DNA from: XYD12-FULL-36-8 sp964391015
GTDB lineage: Bacteria; Bacteroidota; Ignavibacteria; Ignavibacteriales; Ignavibacteriaceae
NCBI GenBank assembly: GCA_964391015.1
Contig: CAYMKU010000004.1
Span: 71,690-135,689, forward strand
DNA: 64,000 bases
Direction of reading: 5' to 3'
Part shown: positions 8,971 through 17,134 of the stretch, piece after piece
Layout of the letters: each line of letters opens with the position of its first letter
Numbering within the stretch: the first letter of the stretch is position 1
The notes under the pieces: model-generated
Databases searched by the model: none
Seen by the model: only the letters and a program-made list of their open reading frames with translations
Told to the model about the DNA's origin: nothing
Translations under genes and position numbers: made by a program

Positions 8971-10722
8971 TCAATATGACACAACAATTGTTTTAGTGAT
9001 ATTCTCGCCACCGTTATCACTGTCGATAATAATTTGGTAAAGATATAAACCAGGCCTAACTATTTTTCCGTTATTATCTCTTCCATCCCAGGTGATTCCA
9101 TTATCGGCAATGAAAGCAAAAGCACCTGTTTTATCATCATAAAGGTCTTTTACTAATTTCCCTGTCAAATCGTAAATTTTTACTTTTAATTCTCTTGTTT
9201 GCTTTCCTAAATCATTCCTAGGTTCTGCAATATTTCCAAGAAAGAATTCAATATTTGTCAAATCATTTATTCCATCGTTATTAGGTGTAAATGGATTGGG
9301 GGTCGCTTTTACTGATATTAATAATTTGTCAGGAACGCCATCAGTAATTATACTCCAAGCTTGAATATTGTTAACAACTTTCGAATCAACTTTCTGAGGA
9401 TTATTAGCAACTTGCTTAGAACTGATTTTAGCAATGTAAGGACTTACTCCCAAAAACGGTGTAGATAAAAACCTAACCTCTATTCTGGAATTAACTTTTA
9501 TTGTTGAACTAAATACTAATACAACTTTACTCGCCGAAACTGAAGACAAATAACTGACAGATACTCCATTAACTTTGGCATCACGTATAGTGGCGGGTGA
9601 AGGAGTAAGAATCAGTAAGGTATCAATACCGTAATCAGAATTATCAAATGATGCATCAATAACTAGAGTAAATTCATTTTCCTTTAGAATCTGAGAAATT
9701 TGGGGAGTAATGAAAGCATCTGTACCAGAAGCAATATTCTTATTATCATAATTAACTTTAACTTCATCTACTAAAGGCGAAAGCAGATTAGAAGTAGTTA
9801 GTTTGACCCGATATTGAATATATTTCCTAGGTTCATAAACTTCAAAGAGAGAACGGGAATTAATTATTTCATCTCCAAACTGACTCCAGGTAGAATCAAA
9901 TGTTGTTGAATTTCCTGTTCTAAAATTAAATGAAACACTGGTTCCCTCAGGAATATCTGCTTTATATTCAAAAGTTCCAAAGTTGACATTTTGCCCTGCA
10001 TTCCTTACTGAAGAATAAAAGAAACCTTGTGGTAAAAACCCCTCTCCGTAAATTTCAACTTCAGCAATTGTTGTGCTGTTAATTTGTGGTATCACATCTA
10101 TCACAATTTTTATATATTGTGAAACAATGGCATCAAATTCTGCTACAGGATTAACAACCTGATTATCTAACTGTTGATAAACTCTTTCCATAGTCAATGT
10201 GTCAAGTCCAGCAAAGATCGAAAAACCTCTTGGTCTGAGAGCTATGTTTCCAGAAAAGGTGGTCATAACTACCTTCTTCACGTTTCTAACAGCTTGTAAA
10301 TCAATAATAATGTAAGTTCCTGGTTCAGCTCCTTGATTACCCCCGACAATTGAAATGAATGTTGATTTGCTACCATCAACTAGCTTATTACCATTCTTCC
10401 AAGCAGTATCTGTAGGAGCTACTCCCAGGTAAACAATGTAGGCAGAGCGTCGCAAAGCAAGATTTTCGTTTTCACCTGTTTGAAGCTGAAAAAATCCAGG
10501 AACTGACTTATAATCAATCGAAGAAGTGTTAATAGTATCCACCTGACCAGACTGATTAAAGGTTGTATCAACAAAAAAGCTCTGTGAATGAAGTTTACTT
10601 GATGAAAAGAGAAAGGAGATAAGAATTCCCAGTAATAATTTTTTTATGTAAGACTTGTATGGATTCACATAAACAATCAGGTCAGAAAAGCTGTGATTTT
10701 CGCAGATAGATTTTTGTATCAT
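8971..10722 (-). CDS. Secreted surface protein with discoidin-like and CHU_C/FlgD-like domains
   Basis: The protein has about 583 residues from ATG 10722. The frame also opens at TTG 10734, which I consider less likely. A signal peptide lies unusually far in, at about residues 27-46 (KKLLLGILISFLFSSSKLHS). Residues about 90-220 look like an F5/8 type C (discoidin) domain: VDGSKSTF, YIIIDLQAVRNVKKVVM, then QYIKIVIDV and IAEVEIYGEG. The C-terminus (about 470-583) is a CHU_C/FlgD-like module with NPFTPNNDGINDL, GITWDGRDNNGKIVRPGLY and a terminal strand. Such C-termini occur on proteins exported by type IX systems or attached to the surface. It heads the operon that contains the PorV-like protein, so it may be that protein's substrate. 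Confidence 0.75.
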   Translation of the reverse strand: MIQKSICENHSFSDLIVYVNPYKSYIKKLLLGILISFLFSSSKLHSQSFFVDTTFNQSGQVDTINTSSIDYKSVPGFFQLQTGENENLALRRSAYIVYLGVAPTDTAWKNGNKLVDGSKSTFISIVGGNQGAEPGTYIIIDLQAVRNVKKVVMTTFSGNIALRPRGFSIFAGLDTLTMERVYQQLDNQVVNPVAEFDAIVSQYIKIVIDVIPQINSTTIAEVEIYGEGFLPQGFFYSSVRNAGQNVNFGTFEYKADIPEGTSVSFNFRTGNSTTFDSTWSQFGDEIINSRSLFEVYEPRKYIQYRVKLTTSNLLSPLVDEVKVNYDNKNIASGTDAFITPQISQILKENEFTLVIDASFDNSDYGIDTLLILTPSPATIRDAKVNGVSVSYLSSVSASKVVLVFSSTIKVNSRIEVRFLSTPFLGVSPYIAKISSKQVANNPQKVDSKVVNNIQAWSIITDGVPDKLLISVKATPNPFTPNNDGINDLTNIEFFLGNIAEPRNDLGKQTRELKVKIYDLTGKLVKDLYDDKTGAFAFIADNGITWDGRDNNGKIVRPGLYLYQIIIDSDNGGENITKTIVVSY

Positions 10723-10821
10723 TCGAACTCTCAAGAGTAAAGAGAAAATAAATATTATTTAAAAATAAAATGATTCCCCTTACAAAACAACCCTAGAACA
10801 GCAATACAAATATTTGCTGTA

Positions 10822-11784
10822 TCAAATTAATAGTTTCCCCTCTCGCATTATCATTATTCGGTCAAGATATACAGTCGGTTTTTTAATCACACCATCTAAA
10901 TGCAGCGGAACATTTACGTCCCCTCCCATTGAAACATTATTTCCAAGGGCAATATGAACTGTACCCAAAACCTTTTCATCTTCAAGCAAAATTCCACTTA
11001 ACCTTGCACTATCATTAGTTCCAATTCCAAACTCAGCAATATTACGAGCATCTTTTCCGACATCGTTAAGTTGTTTTACTAGTTTCTTAGCCAATAATCC
11101 GCCTTTTATTTCCGTTGCACAGCCATCTTTCACTTTTATAGTGATGTTAACATTTTTTATCAGTCCAAGCCCTGCCATTGAACCGTCCACAATAAAAATT
11201 CCATTTGAGGTCCCCTCGACTGGAGCGAGAAATGTTTCTCCTGTAGGTAAATTTCCACTTTCACCTTTTGCATGAAAAAGTCCTTTACTTGCATACGCAG
11301 TCCTTCCCTTTATACTAAACGAAATATCTGTACCTAAAGCCGATGTTACACGAACATAACTTCCCTTTTCCAGAATTTCTTTCAATTTAATTGACAACTT
11401 AGAAATTTTTTTATAATCAGCATTCATTCCCCGAATCATCACATCCTTGGTAATTCCAGGAAACGTTGCAACACGCACACCCTTTGATGAGGCTGCCCTT
11501 CTTGCATTTGTATGTGTAAGTGATTTTGCTGTGGGACATAAAACCACATCATATTTCTGCATTAAAGTTGCAACTGCTTCCGGTGGCTCCTCACCATTAA
11601 TTTTACCGGATTTCATTTCAACATAAAGTGATTGATGTCCTAGCCGTGTAGCATTGGTATATAAAGCATAACCAATTTCTTTTTTTTGCTCATCGGTTAT
11701 AACTAAAACTGTTTCATGCTTTTTTGCACCCATACATGTTTTAATTGCTGTAATACATGCTGAATCAAGTTTTGATAATGCCAT
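10822..11784 (-). CDS. M29-family (thermophilic metalloprotease-like) aminopeptidase
   Basis: The 320-residue cytoplasmic protein has no signal peptide. It resembles the aminopeptidase T/AmpS group (COG2309, family M29): an N-terminal Rossmann-like half (ETVLVITDEQKKEIGYALY), then FPGITKDVMIRGMNADY, LPTGETFLAPVEGTSNGIF with the metal-ligand Glu region, AEFGIGTNDSARLSG, and GTVHIALGNNVSMGG close to the C-terminus. These enzymes use two metal ions to release N-terminal residues from peptides. It is shorter than classical M29 enzymes of about 400 residues but matches a shorter sub-branch. The gene stands alone on the minus strand between the envelope operon and the paralogous outer-membrane genes, and fits the peptide-use genes that follow (PepD, OPT). 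Confidence 0.72.
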   Translation of the reverse strand: MALSKLDSACITAIKTCMGAKKHETVLVITDEQKKEIGYALYTNATRLGHQSLYVEMKSGKINGEEPPEAVATLMQKYDVVLCPTAKSLTHTNARRAASSKGVRVATFPGITKDVMIRGMNADYKKISKLSIKLKEILEKGSYVRVTSALGTDISFSIKGRTAYASKGLFHAKGESGNLPTGETFLAPVEGTSNGIFIVDGSMAGLGLIKNVNITIKVKDGCATEIKGGLLAKKLVKQLNDVGKDARNIAEFGIGTNDSARLSGILLEDEKVLGTVHIALGNNVSMGGDVNVPLHLDGVIKKPTVYLDRIMIMREGKLLI

Positions 11785-11957
11785 TTTAATGTCTTTCTCA
11801 ATAATATTGATATAAAGGAAATTCCATATTCAACTGAATAGCTGTGTTAAATCCATCATCTGCAAAGTACTATAAACTTGGGAAAGAAATGAATTGCCAG
11901 AAAAGTTTTTAATTTCATGTACGCATAAATTTTTTCAAGACCGAGAAATTAGATCAT

Positions 11958-12734
11958 TTAAAACGGCGCTGCCAAATTCACTTGTAAAAGAGCAAATATT
12001 CCACCGGACTTAATAAAATTTTTCATTGCTGATCCTCCATCAGGAGTTTCCGCCAACAATTCACCACCGGCAAACTGCATTTCCGGTATTGAGAAAAAAG
12101 CATATCCACAAGTTGCTTCTACAGAAATATATGGAGGCAAAGGATAAAACAGCACACCAGCACCGGCAGATAATCCTATATTGTTGCCAGGGCTTTCGAG
12201 TTTTTGTTCAGAAGTCGTAAATGGATCTGAATATTTATATTCGAGCTTAGCACTATTCCACGTTAACATTGCATCCAGAAATTTCAGATAGAGTTTTCGA
12301 CTTGCTTTCAATGAGGTTTCAAATCCTATCCCAAAAGAAGTCAATGTTAAATCAAATTCCCTTTCAATCTTTCCACCAGAAGATATTGAAGCAGTTCCAG
12401 ATTTATTTTCCTTCATCTGGTTGTAATTTACCTTAAACCCTATAAAAAAATCTTCAAGATGAAACTGGATAATATTTGCCCCAAAGGTGAATCCATGTGC
12501 AGTTCCAAACTTTTCCATTTTCGATATAGATGTGGACACATACCTAAAATTATCTCTTTCGATGTAGTTATTAAAACCGGCAGGATCAAAAAATTGGATT
12601 CCGTAACCAACGTCAACACCGCTCTGCAACATTAACGAAACAATAAATTCACCGCTACAGCATTGTGCTGACAAATTATTCATACTAAAAAACCAAATAA
12701 TCAAAATATAAATTGCGGTGAATATTTTCTTCAT
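11958..12734 (-). CDS. Predicted outer-membrane barrel protein, tandem paralogue 1
   Basis: The 258-residue protein has a signal peptide (residues 1-23) ending ..NNLSAQ. The mature chain begins with a Cys-Cys pair (CCSGEFIVSLML) and continues as an amphipathic beta-rich protein with a terminal hydrophobic strand (IFALLQVNLAAPF). It is clearly homologous along its whole length to the protein encoded at 12874-13659; both share GYGIQ-[FY]-x-[DN]-P-x-GFNNYIE, DLTL, and FYPLPPYI-[SA]-[VI]-E. The two genes lie head to tail 139 bases apart, a tandem duplication. Function is unknown. A small outer-membrane barrel of 8-10 strands is the simplest reading. Confidence 0.6.
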   Translation of the reverse strand: MKKIFTAIYILIIWFFSMNNLSAQCCSGEFIVSLMLQSGVDVGYGIQFFDPAGFNNYIERDNFRYVSTSISKMEKFGTAHGFTFGANIIQFHLEDFFIGFKVNYNQMKENKSGTASISSGGKIEREFDLTLTSFGIGFETSLKASRKLYLKFLDAMLTWNSAKLEYKYSDPFTTSEQKLESPGNNIGLSAGAGVLFYPLPPYISVEATCGYAFFSIPEMQFAGGELLAETPDGGSAMKNFIKSGGIFALLQVNLAAPF

Positions 12735-12873
12735 TGTGATCCTTATAAATCAATTCCAAAATTTAAATTGATGTGAAATCCAACTTTTAAAATCATCACT
12801 TAGAAAATAATAAGATAAATGACAAAAAAAATAATTTGTAATATAAAGTATTTATTTTTTATCCAATACATTA

Positions 12874-13659
12874 TCAGTTGAATGGTATGGCTAAATTGAG
12901 CTGTACAAATGCAAACAATCCTCCCGATTCTACAAAGTCAGTCATCACTCCGCTACCGCTTGGAGTTTGGGATAAAAATGAACCGCCCGATTCAAACTCC
13001 ATTTGATCAATTGAAAAAAAGGCATAACCAACTGTTCCTTCTATTGCAATGTATGGCGGAAGTGGATAAAAAGTTAGCCCGGCACCTGCCGAAAAACCTA
13101 TGTTGCTTTCAACACTTTTTAACTTTTGCTCTGATGAAGTTGTTGCATCACTATATTTATTATCAAGGGATGCTGTATTCCAAGTAATCATAAGATCAAG
13201 AAATTTGACATCTAAGCGCTTAGCAGCTATATAAGCACCTGTTAAACCAAATCCGAAAGTTCTTAGAGTGAGATCATATTCCCTTTTAGCTGTTACACCA
13301 GGTGAAATATCTGCAGTTGCAGAATTTTTTTCATTCATTTGATGATAGGCAGCTTTAAACCCAATTAGAAAATTATCAACTTCAATCTGAGCAATATTAG
13401 CACCAACTTTAAATCCCACTGCCTTTCCAAACTTTCCCATTTTAGTTTTTAGAGTTGATGAATGCTCCTGATTGTAAGCTTCAATATAATTGTTAAACCC
13501 TGTTGGATTATAATATTGAATTCCATAACCACCATTTATTCCACTTTGAACTAACATGGCTAAAACCAAATCGGCTCCGCAACAGCCCTGAGCATATAAA
13601 TTACTCTTTTCAAAAAACAAAACTAAGATAATTGAGATAGTGAAAAGGATTTTCTTCAT
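12874..13659 (-). CDS. Predicted outer-membrane barrel protein, tandem paralogue 2
   Basis: This 261-residue paralogue of the product encoded at 11958-12734 has the same plan: signal peptide (residues 1-23), a mature N-terminus with vicinal cysteines (GCCGADLVLAML), then a beta-rich body and a terminal hydrophobic strand (FAFVQLNLAIPFN). Both copies keep the FYPLPPYI segment and the C-terminal YAFFS-I-x-[EQ]-M-[QE]-F stretch, so both appear to be under selection. The pair is probably one transcription unit. No enzymatic motif is visible. Exported small barrel or barrel-like surface protein is the working description. Confidence 0.6.
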   Translation of the reverse strand: MKKILFTISIILVLFFEKSNLYAQGCCGADLVLAMLVQSGINGGYGIQYYNPTGFNNYIEAYNQEHSSTLKTKMGKFGKAVGFKVGANIAQIEVDNFLIGFKAAYHQMNEKNSATADISPGVTAKREYDLTLRTFGFGLTGAYIAAKRLDVKFLDLMITWNTASLDNKYSDATTSSEQKLKSVESNIGFSAGAGLTFYPLPPYIAIEGTVGYAFFSIDQMEFESGGSFLSQTPSGSGVMTDFVESGGLFAFVQLNLAIPFN

Positions 13660-13705
13660 AGTTTGTACTTTCGTTTAGTGATTAGTGATTTATTTAAATA
13701 GGTTG

Positions 13706-15073
13706 CTATGCTCGTTTATTAATAGTACCAAGTTCAAGTCCATGGCCCGATTTTCCTTTCTCAGATATTCTTAATAGAAATGCGAACAGCAAGCCAAAAA
13801 ATCCTAATGAAGAAAAAATCCACATTCCTATGTTGTATCCATTAGGATTCGCTGCACTAGCATGAGCAGCATCATTTGCAAATCCAATCAGTAAATTAAA
13901 CCCAAACAATCCAATATTTTGAATCATCGTCATCAACCCATAAGCCGTACCGAGTTTTTCAGACTTTACAATCAAAGCAACCGACGGCCACATTATAGCT
14001 GGAATTAATGAAAAGGCAATTCCCATCATCGTCATAGGCAAAATTAAATATTTTGGAATGGCTGCATTTATATCAAAAAAATTGATGTTGATGTTAAAAA
14101 AATCAGTGTTGATTAAAACTTCAGGTTTTCCAAATTTGTAAGCCATCATTATGTAAACAGGAATAATTAAAAGTGAGCCGAACATCATTAATAATGATCT
14201 TTTACCAATTTTATCTGCAAGTAAACCAAACAATGGAGTAAATATCATTGCCGCTAAAGTGAGAATGCTCGATAAATTTCCGCCTACTTCTCTGCTTGTA
14301 CCATGTGCCTCTTGGAAAAACTTTATCGCAAAAGTCTGAAATGGAAACATTGCTGAATAAAAAGTCACGCACAAAGCAGTAATAAACCAAAATGATTTAC
14401 CGAATTTAAATATCTCCTTAAACTCAATTTTATCCTGTTCCCCTTCTTTTGGCATCGAATAATTTTTGGTTGCATAAACATCAAGGAAGAAATATATAAT
14501 TGCACAAATCAATGCGAAAACACCAGCTACCACAGTAACCCATAATGGATTTTGCCAATAACTAAATAAATTTTTTCCCCAAGTTGGAGAGTTTAGTGCA
14601 AGAAAAGAACCTAATCTTGCAACTGTAAGATTTAAACCAAAAGCAAAAGATAACTCCTTACCTTTGAACCAACGTGCAATAACTGTGGTGATTGCAACAA
14701 TCATAGATTCAGCACCCAAACCAAAAACTAACCTTCCTGCTGCCATCAAAAACAATTCACCGGTAATGGCTGTTAATATTGCTCCAAGCATTATCAAAAA
14801 TGTGAAAATGAAGACTGATTTTCTTGTACCAATTCGATCTATAATTATTCCACCAACAAGAACCATGATGATATTTGGAAAACTGTAAATTGCGTTCAGT
14901 AATCCAATATTTGAATCGGAAAAACCTAACTGGGACTTGAGAAGATCCGCAAGCGGACTTATACTGTCATAAATATAATAGTTACCAAACATTGCCAAAC
15001 TAACGAAAAGTAGGACTGTCCATCGTAATAGATTTGAAGGTTCGGGAAGTTTTTCTTGTAAAGTGTTATTCAT
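13706..15073 (-). CDS. Major facilitator superfamily transporter
   Basis: The 455-residue integral membrane protein has about 12 hydrophobic helices. It carries the MFS A-motif variant after helix 2 (GGIIIDRIGTRKSV, residues about 78-91) and a second copy in the C-terminal half (GLLADKIGKRSLLM, about 283-296). The opening pattern FGNYYIYDSISPLADLLKSQLGFS resembles nitrate/nitrite-type and general sugar-phosphate-type antiporters, but there is no residue pattern that fixes the substrate. It lies 100 bases downstream of pepD, past a probable terminator, beside peptide-use genes, so uptake of a peptide-derived compound is possible but not shown. Confidence 0.85.
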   Translation of the reverse strand: MNNTLQEKLPEPSNLLRWTVLLFVSLAMFGNYYIYDSISPLADLLKSQLGFSDSNIGLLNAIYSFPNIIMVLVGGIIIDRIGTRKSVFIFTFLIMLGAILTAITGELFLMAAGRLVFGLGAESMIVAITTVIARWFKGKELSFAFGLNLTVARLGSFLALNSPTWGKNLFSYWQNPLWVTVVAGVFALICAIIYFFLDVYATKNYSMPKEGEQDKIEFKEIFKFGKSFWFITALCVTFYSAMFPFQTFAIKFFQEAHGTSREVGGNLSSILTLAAMIFTPLFGLLADKIGKRSLLMMFGSLLIIPVYIMMAYKFGKPEVLINTDFFNININFFDINAAIPKYLILPMTMMGIAFSLIPAIMWPSVALIVKSEKLGTAYGLMTMIQNIGLFGFNLLIGFANDAAHASAANPNGYNIGMWIFSSLGFFGLLFAFLLRISEKGKSGHGLELGTINKRA

Positions 15074-15106
15074 TATTTCTTCAATTGTGCTTAATAAAAA
15101 ATAAAT

Positions 15107-15156
15107 AAGTCAAAGCCAATGGACAAATTACATTATCACACCATTAACTTTGACTT
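15107..15156 (-). terminator. Probable terminator after pepD
   Basis: AAGTCAAAG (15107-15115) pairs with CTTTGACTT (15148-15156), and AATGG/CCATT extends the stem after a two-base internal loop. On the minus strand the stem is followed by a T-rich run, and it lies just past the pepD stop codon. Confidence 0.6.
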
Positions 15157-15173
15157 AGCTTTGGATTGCAAAA

Positions 15174-16634
15174 TTAATTTTGCGGGATGTTTCTAAGAAC
15201 ACCCTTAAGCAAATCATAAAATAACGGCACAGTATCGAATTTTAATTTTTCATCAGGTGAATGAACACCAAACATTGTTGGACCAAAAGAAATCATATCC
15301 ATTCCAGGATATTTTTCACCTATGATGCCACATTCCAATCCTGCGTGAATTGCTTTTACTTCAGGTTCTTTACCGTATAAATTATGATAAGTTGATTTCA
15401 TCACTCCTAAAATTCCGGAATGAACATCAGGTTTCCAGCCAGGATAGCCATCTCCGTAAGTTATATCGGCACCAGCTAGTTCGAATACAGATGAAACCAT
15501 GTTTACAATATCGGTAATTTCTGTTGCAATCGAGCTTCTCTGACTCGTAACTACATTAACAATTTTACCTTCTGTAATTATTGTTGCAAGGTTTGTTGAA
15601 GTCTCAACGAGTCCTGGAATGTCAGGCGACATTGTAATCACTCCATGCGGAATAGCATAAAGTGCATTCAACAATTTTCTTTGAGTTTTAGGATCCATCA
15701 CTTTTGAAGGTGTTGGATGTTTTTCTATCGAGACATTTAGATCAGGTTCATTTGTTGCCAATTCAACTTTTACTGTTTGATTGAAATTCTTTACAAACTT
15801 TTTCAAAGTTTTATCAGATGATTTAGGAACTGTAACAACCGCAAAAGCTTCTCGTGGAATTGCATTATGTTTGTTACCGCCTTCAATTTTAGCCAAGCGT
15901 ATTTTGTAATCCTTTGCAAATGTCCAAAGTAATCTTGTAAGAATTTTTATTGCATTTCCTCTTCCAGCATGAATCTCCAATCCAGAGTGACCACCTTTCA
16001 AGCCAGCAATTTTAATTTCATAAGATGATGATCCACCTGGGGTTTTTTCGGCTGAGAACTTAAATCTTGCTTGAGTGTTTTTCCCTCCTGAACATCCGAT
16101 GTAAAGACTTCCTTCTTCCTCTGAGTCTAAGTTGATAAGAATCTGTGCTTTGAGAAAACCAGATTTTAAGCTTGATGCACCAGTCAATCCTGTTTCTTCA
16201 TCCAATGTAAATAAGCATTCGATTGGGCCATGAACTAAATTTTTATCTTCCAGAACTGCAAGTGCTGTTGCTACACCGATACCGTTATCGGCACCCAATG
16301 TCGTTCCTTTTGCCTTCACCCATTCACCGTCAACGTATGGAATTATTGGGTCGTTATCGAAATCACGTTCAACATCCCTATTCTTTTCACATACCATATC
16401 AATATGGCTTTGAAGACAAACAGTTTTCAGGTTTTCCATCCCAGGTGAAGCAGTTTTTCGAATAAGGATATTCCCAAATTTGTCTCTCAAAGTTTCTAAA
16501 TTATTTCTTTTCCCAACCGATACAATGTACTCTGCAACTTTTTCTTCTTTTTTTGAGGGGCGAGGATATTTACATATTTCCTCAAAATGATTGAACACAT
16601 CTTGCGGTTTAAGATGACCTAATATTTTTCCCAT
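15174..16634 (-). CDS. pepD: Cytosol non-specific dipeptidase (aminoacyl-histidine dipeptidase)
   Basis: The 486-residue protein is the full length of M20C dipeptidases. The metal-site motifs are in order: LQSHIDMVCEKN (His/Asp, about residue 80), TTLGADNGIGVA (Asp, about 117), LDEETGLTGA (Glu-Glu, about 147), INLDSEEEG (Asp) and HAGLECGIIGEK (Glu), with the final His in FGVHSPDEK. It hydrolyses dipeptides in the cytoplasm with two zinc ions. ATG at 16634 is preceded by AAAGGAG and lies inside the end of the upstream PqqD-like gene (26-base overlap), so the two are probably translated together. Confidence 0.93.
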   Translation of the reverse strand: MGKILGHLKPQDVFNHFEEICKYPRPSKKEEKVAEYIVSVGKRNNLETLRDKFGNILIRKTASPGMENLKTVCLQSHIDMVCEKNRDVERDFDNDPIIPYVDGEWVKAKGTTLGADNGIGVATALAVLEDKNLVHGPIECLFTLDEETGLTGASSLKSGFLKAQILINLDSEEEGSLYIGCSGGKNTQARFKFSAEKTPGGSSSYEIKIAGLKGGHSGLEIHAGRGNAIKILTRLLWTFAKDYKIRLAKIEGGNKHNAIPREAFAVVTVPKSSDKTLKKFVKNFNQTVKVELATNEPDLNVSIEKHPTPSKVMDPKTQRKLLNALYAIPHGVITMSPDIPGLVETSTNLATIITEGKIVNVVTSQRSSIATEITDIVNMVSSVFELAGADITYGDGYPGWKPDVHSGILGVMKSTYHNLYGKEPEVKAIHAGLECGIIGEKYPGMDMISFGPTMFGVHSPDEKLKFDTVPLFYDLLKGVLRNIPQN

Positions 16635-17019
16635 TAAAATCTCCTTTAAAATTAATTTCGTTAAATGTTATAAAATTATATTGATAAAGTTGAGTGAGAA
16701 ACTTTGTAAGCCGTTCATTGACAGGCTGCACTTTTTCTCCAAACTTGTTTGTTAGTGATTGTGAAATTTCATGAACTTTTTTTCTGCCATCCATTTCTAC
16801 CCATGTTAAAGAACCAAAATCATCCAGATTTGCTTTTATATATGGAAACTTTAACCTTGGCATAAGAAAGTTTACCAAAAATTTATTTTTGAACTTTGGA
16901 ACTAATACAGAAATTTTTCCCGACTCTTCTACATGATGATCATAAAGCCGTTTGGGAGTAAGTTCCAAATAATTTATTGAACTGTTTATCTTATTCTTCT
17001 TTAGAATTTTTTCCAGCAT
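16609..17019 (-). CDS. PqqD-like peptide-binding domain protein
   Basis: The 136-residue protein has a C-terminal half (about 50-125) that matches the PqqD/RiPP-recognition winged fold in pattern: LDDFGSLTWVEMDGRKKVHEISQSL followed by RLTKFLTQLYQYNFITF. PqqD-like domains bind leader peptides of ribosomal peptides, but small stand-alone members with other or unknown roles are common. No radical SAM enzyme or precursor peptide lies next to it. The 26-base overlap with pepD suggests a link to peptide handling. Family membership is likely; function is open. Confidence 0.6.
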   Translation of the reverse strand: MLEKILKKNKINSSINYLELTPKRLYDHHVEESGKISVLVPKFKNKFLVNFLMPRLKFPYIKANLDDFGSLTWVEMDGRKKVHEISQSLTNKFGEKVQPVNERLTKFLTQLYQYNFITFNEINFKGDFNGKNIRSS

Positions 17020-17134
17020 ATTATTTTAGACTAAAGAAATCATTTTCTCTTAATATTGAGTAAGATATGGCACAATTTAAATATCAGCCTTCGACTGACA
17101 TTTTAAAATTCACTTAGTACTCATTATTCAGTTA

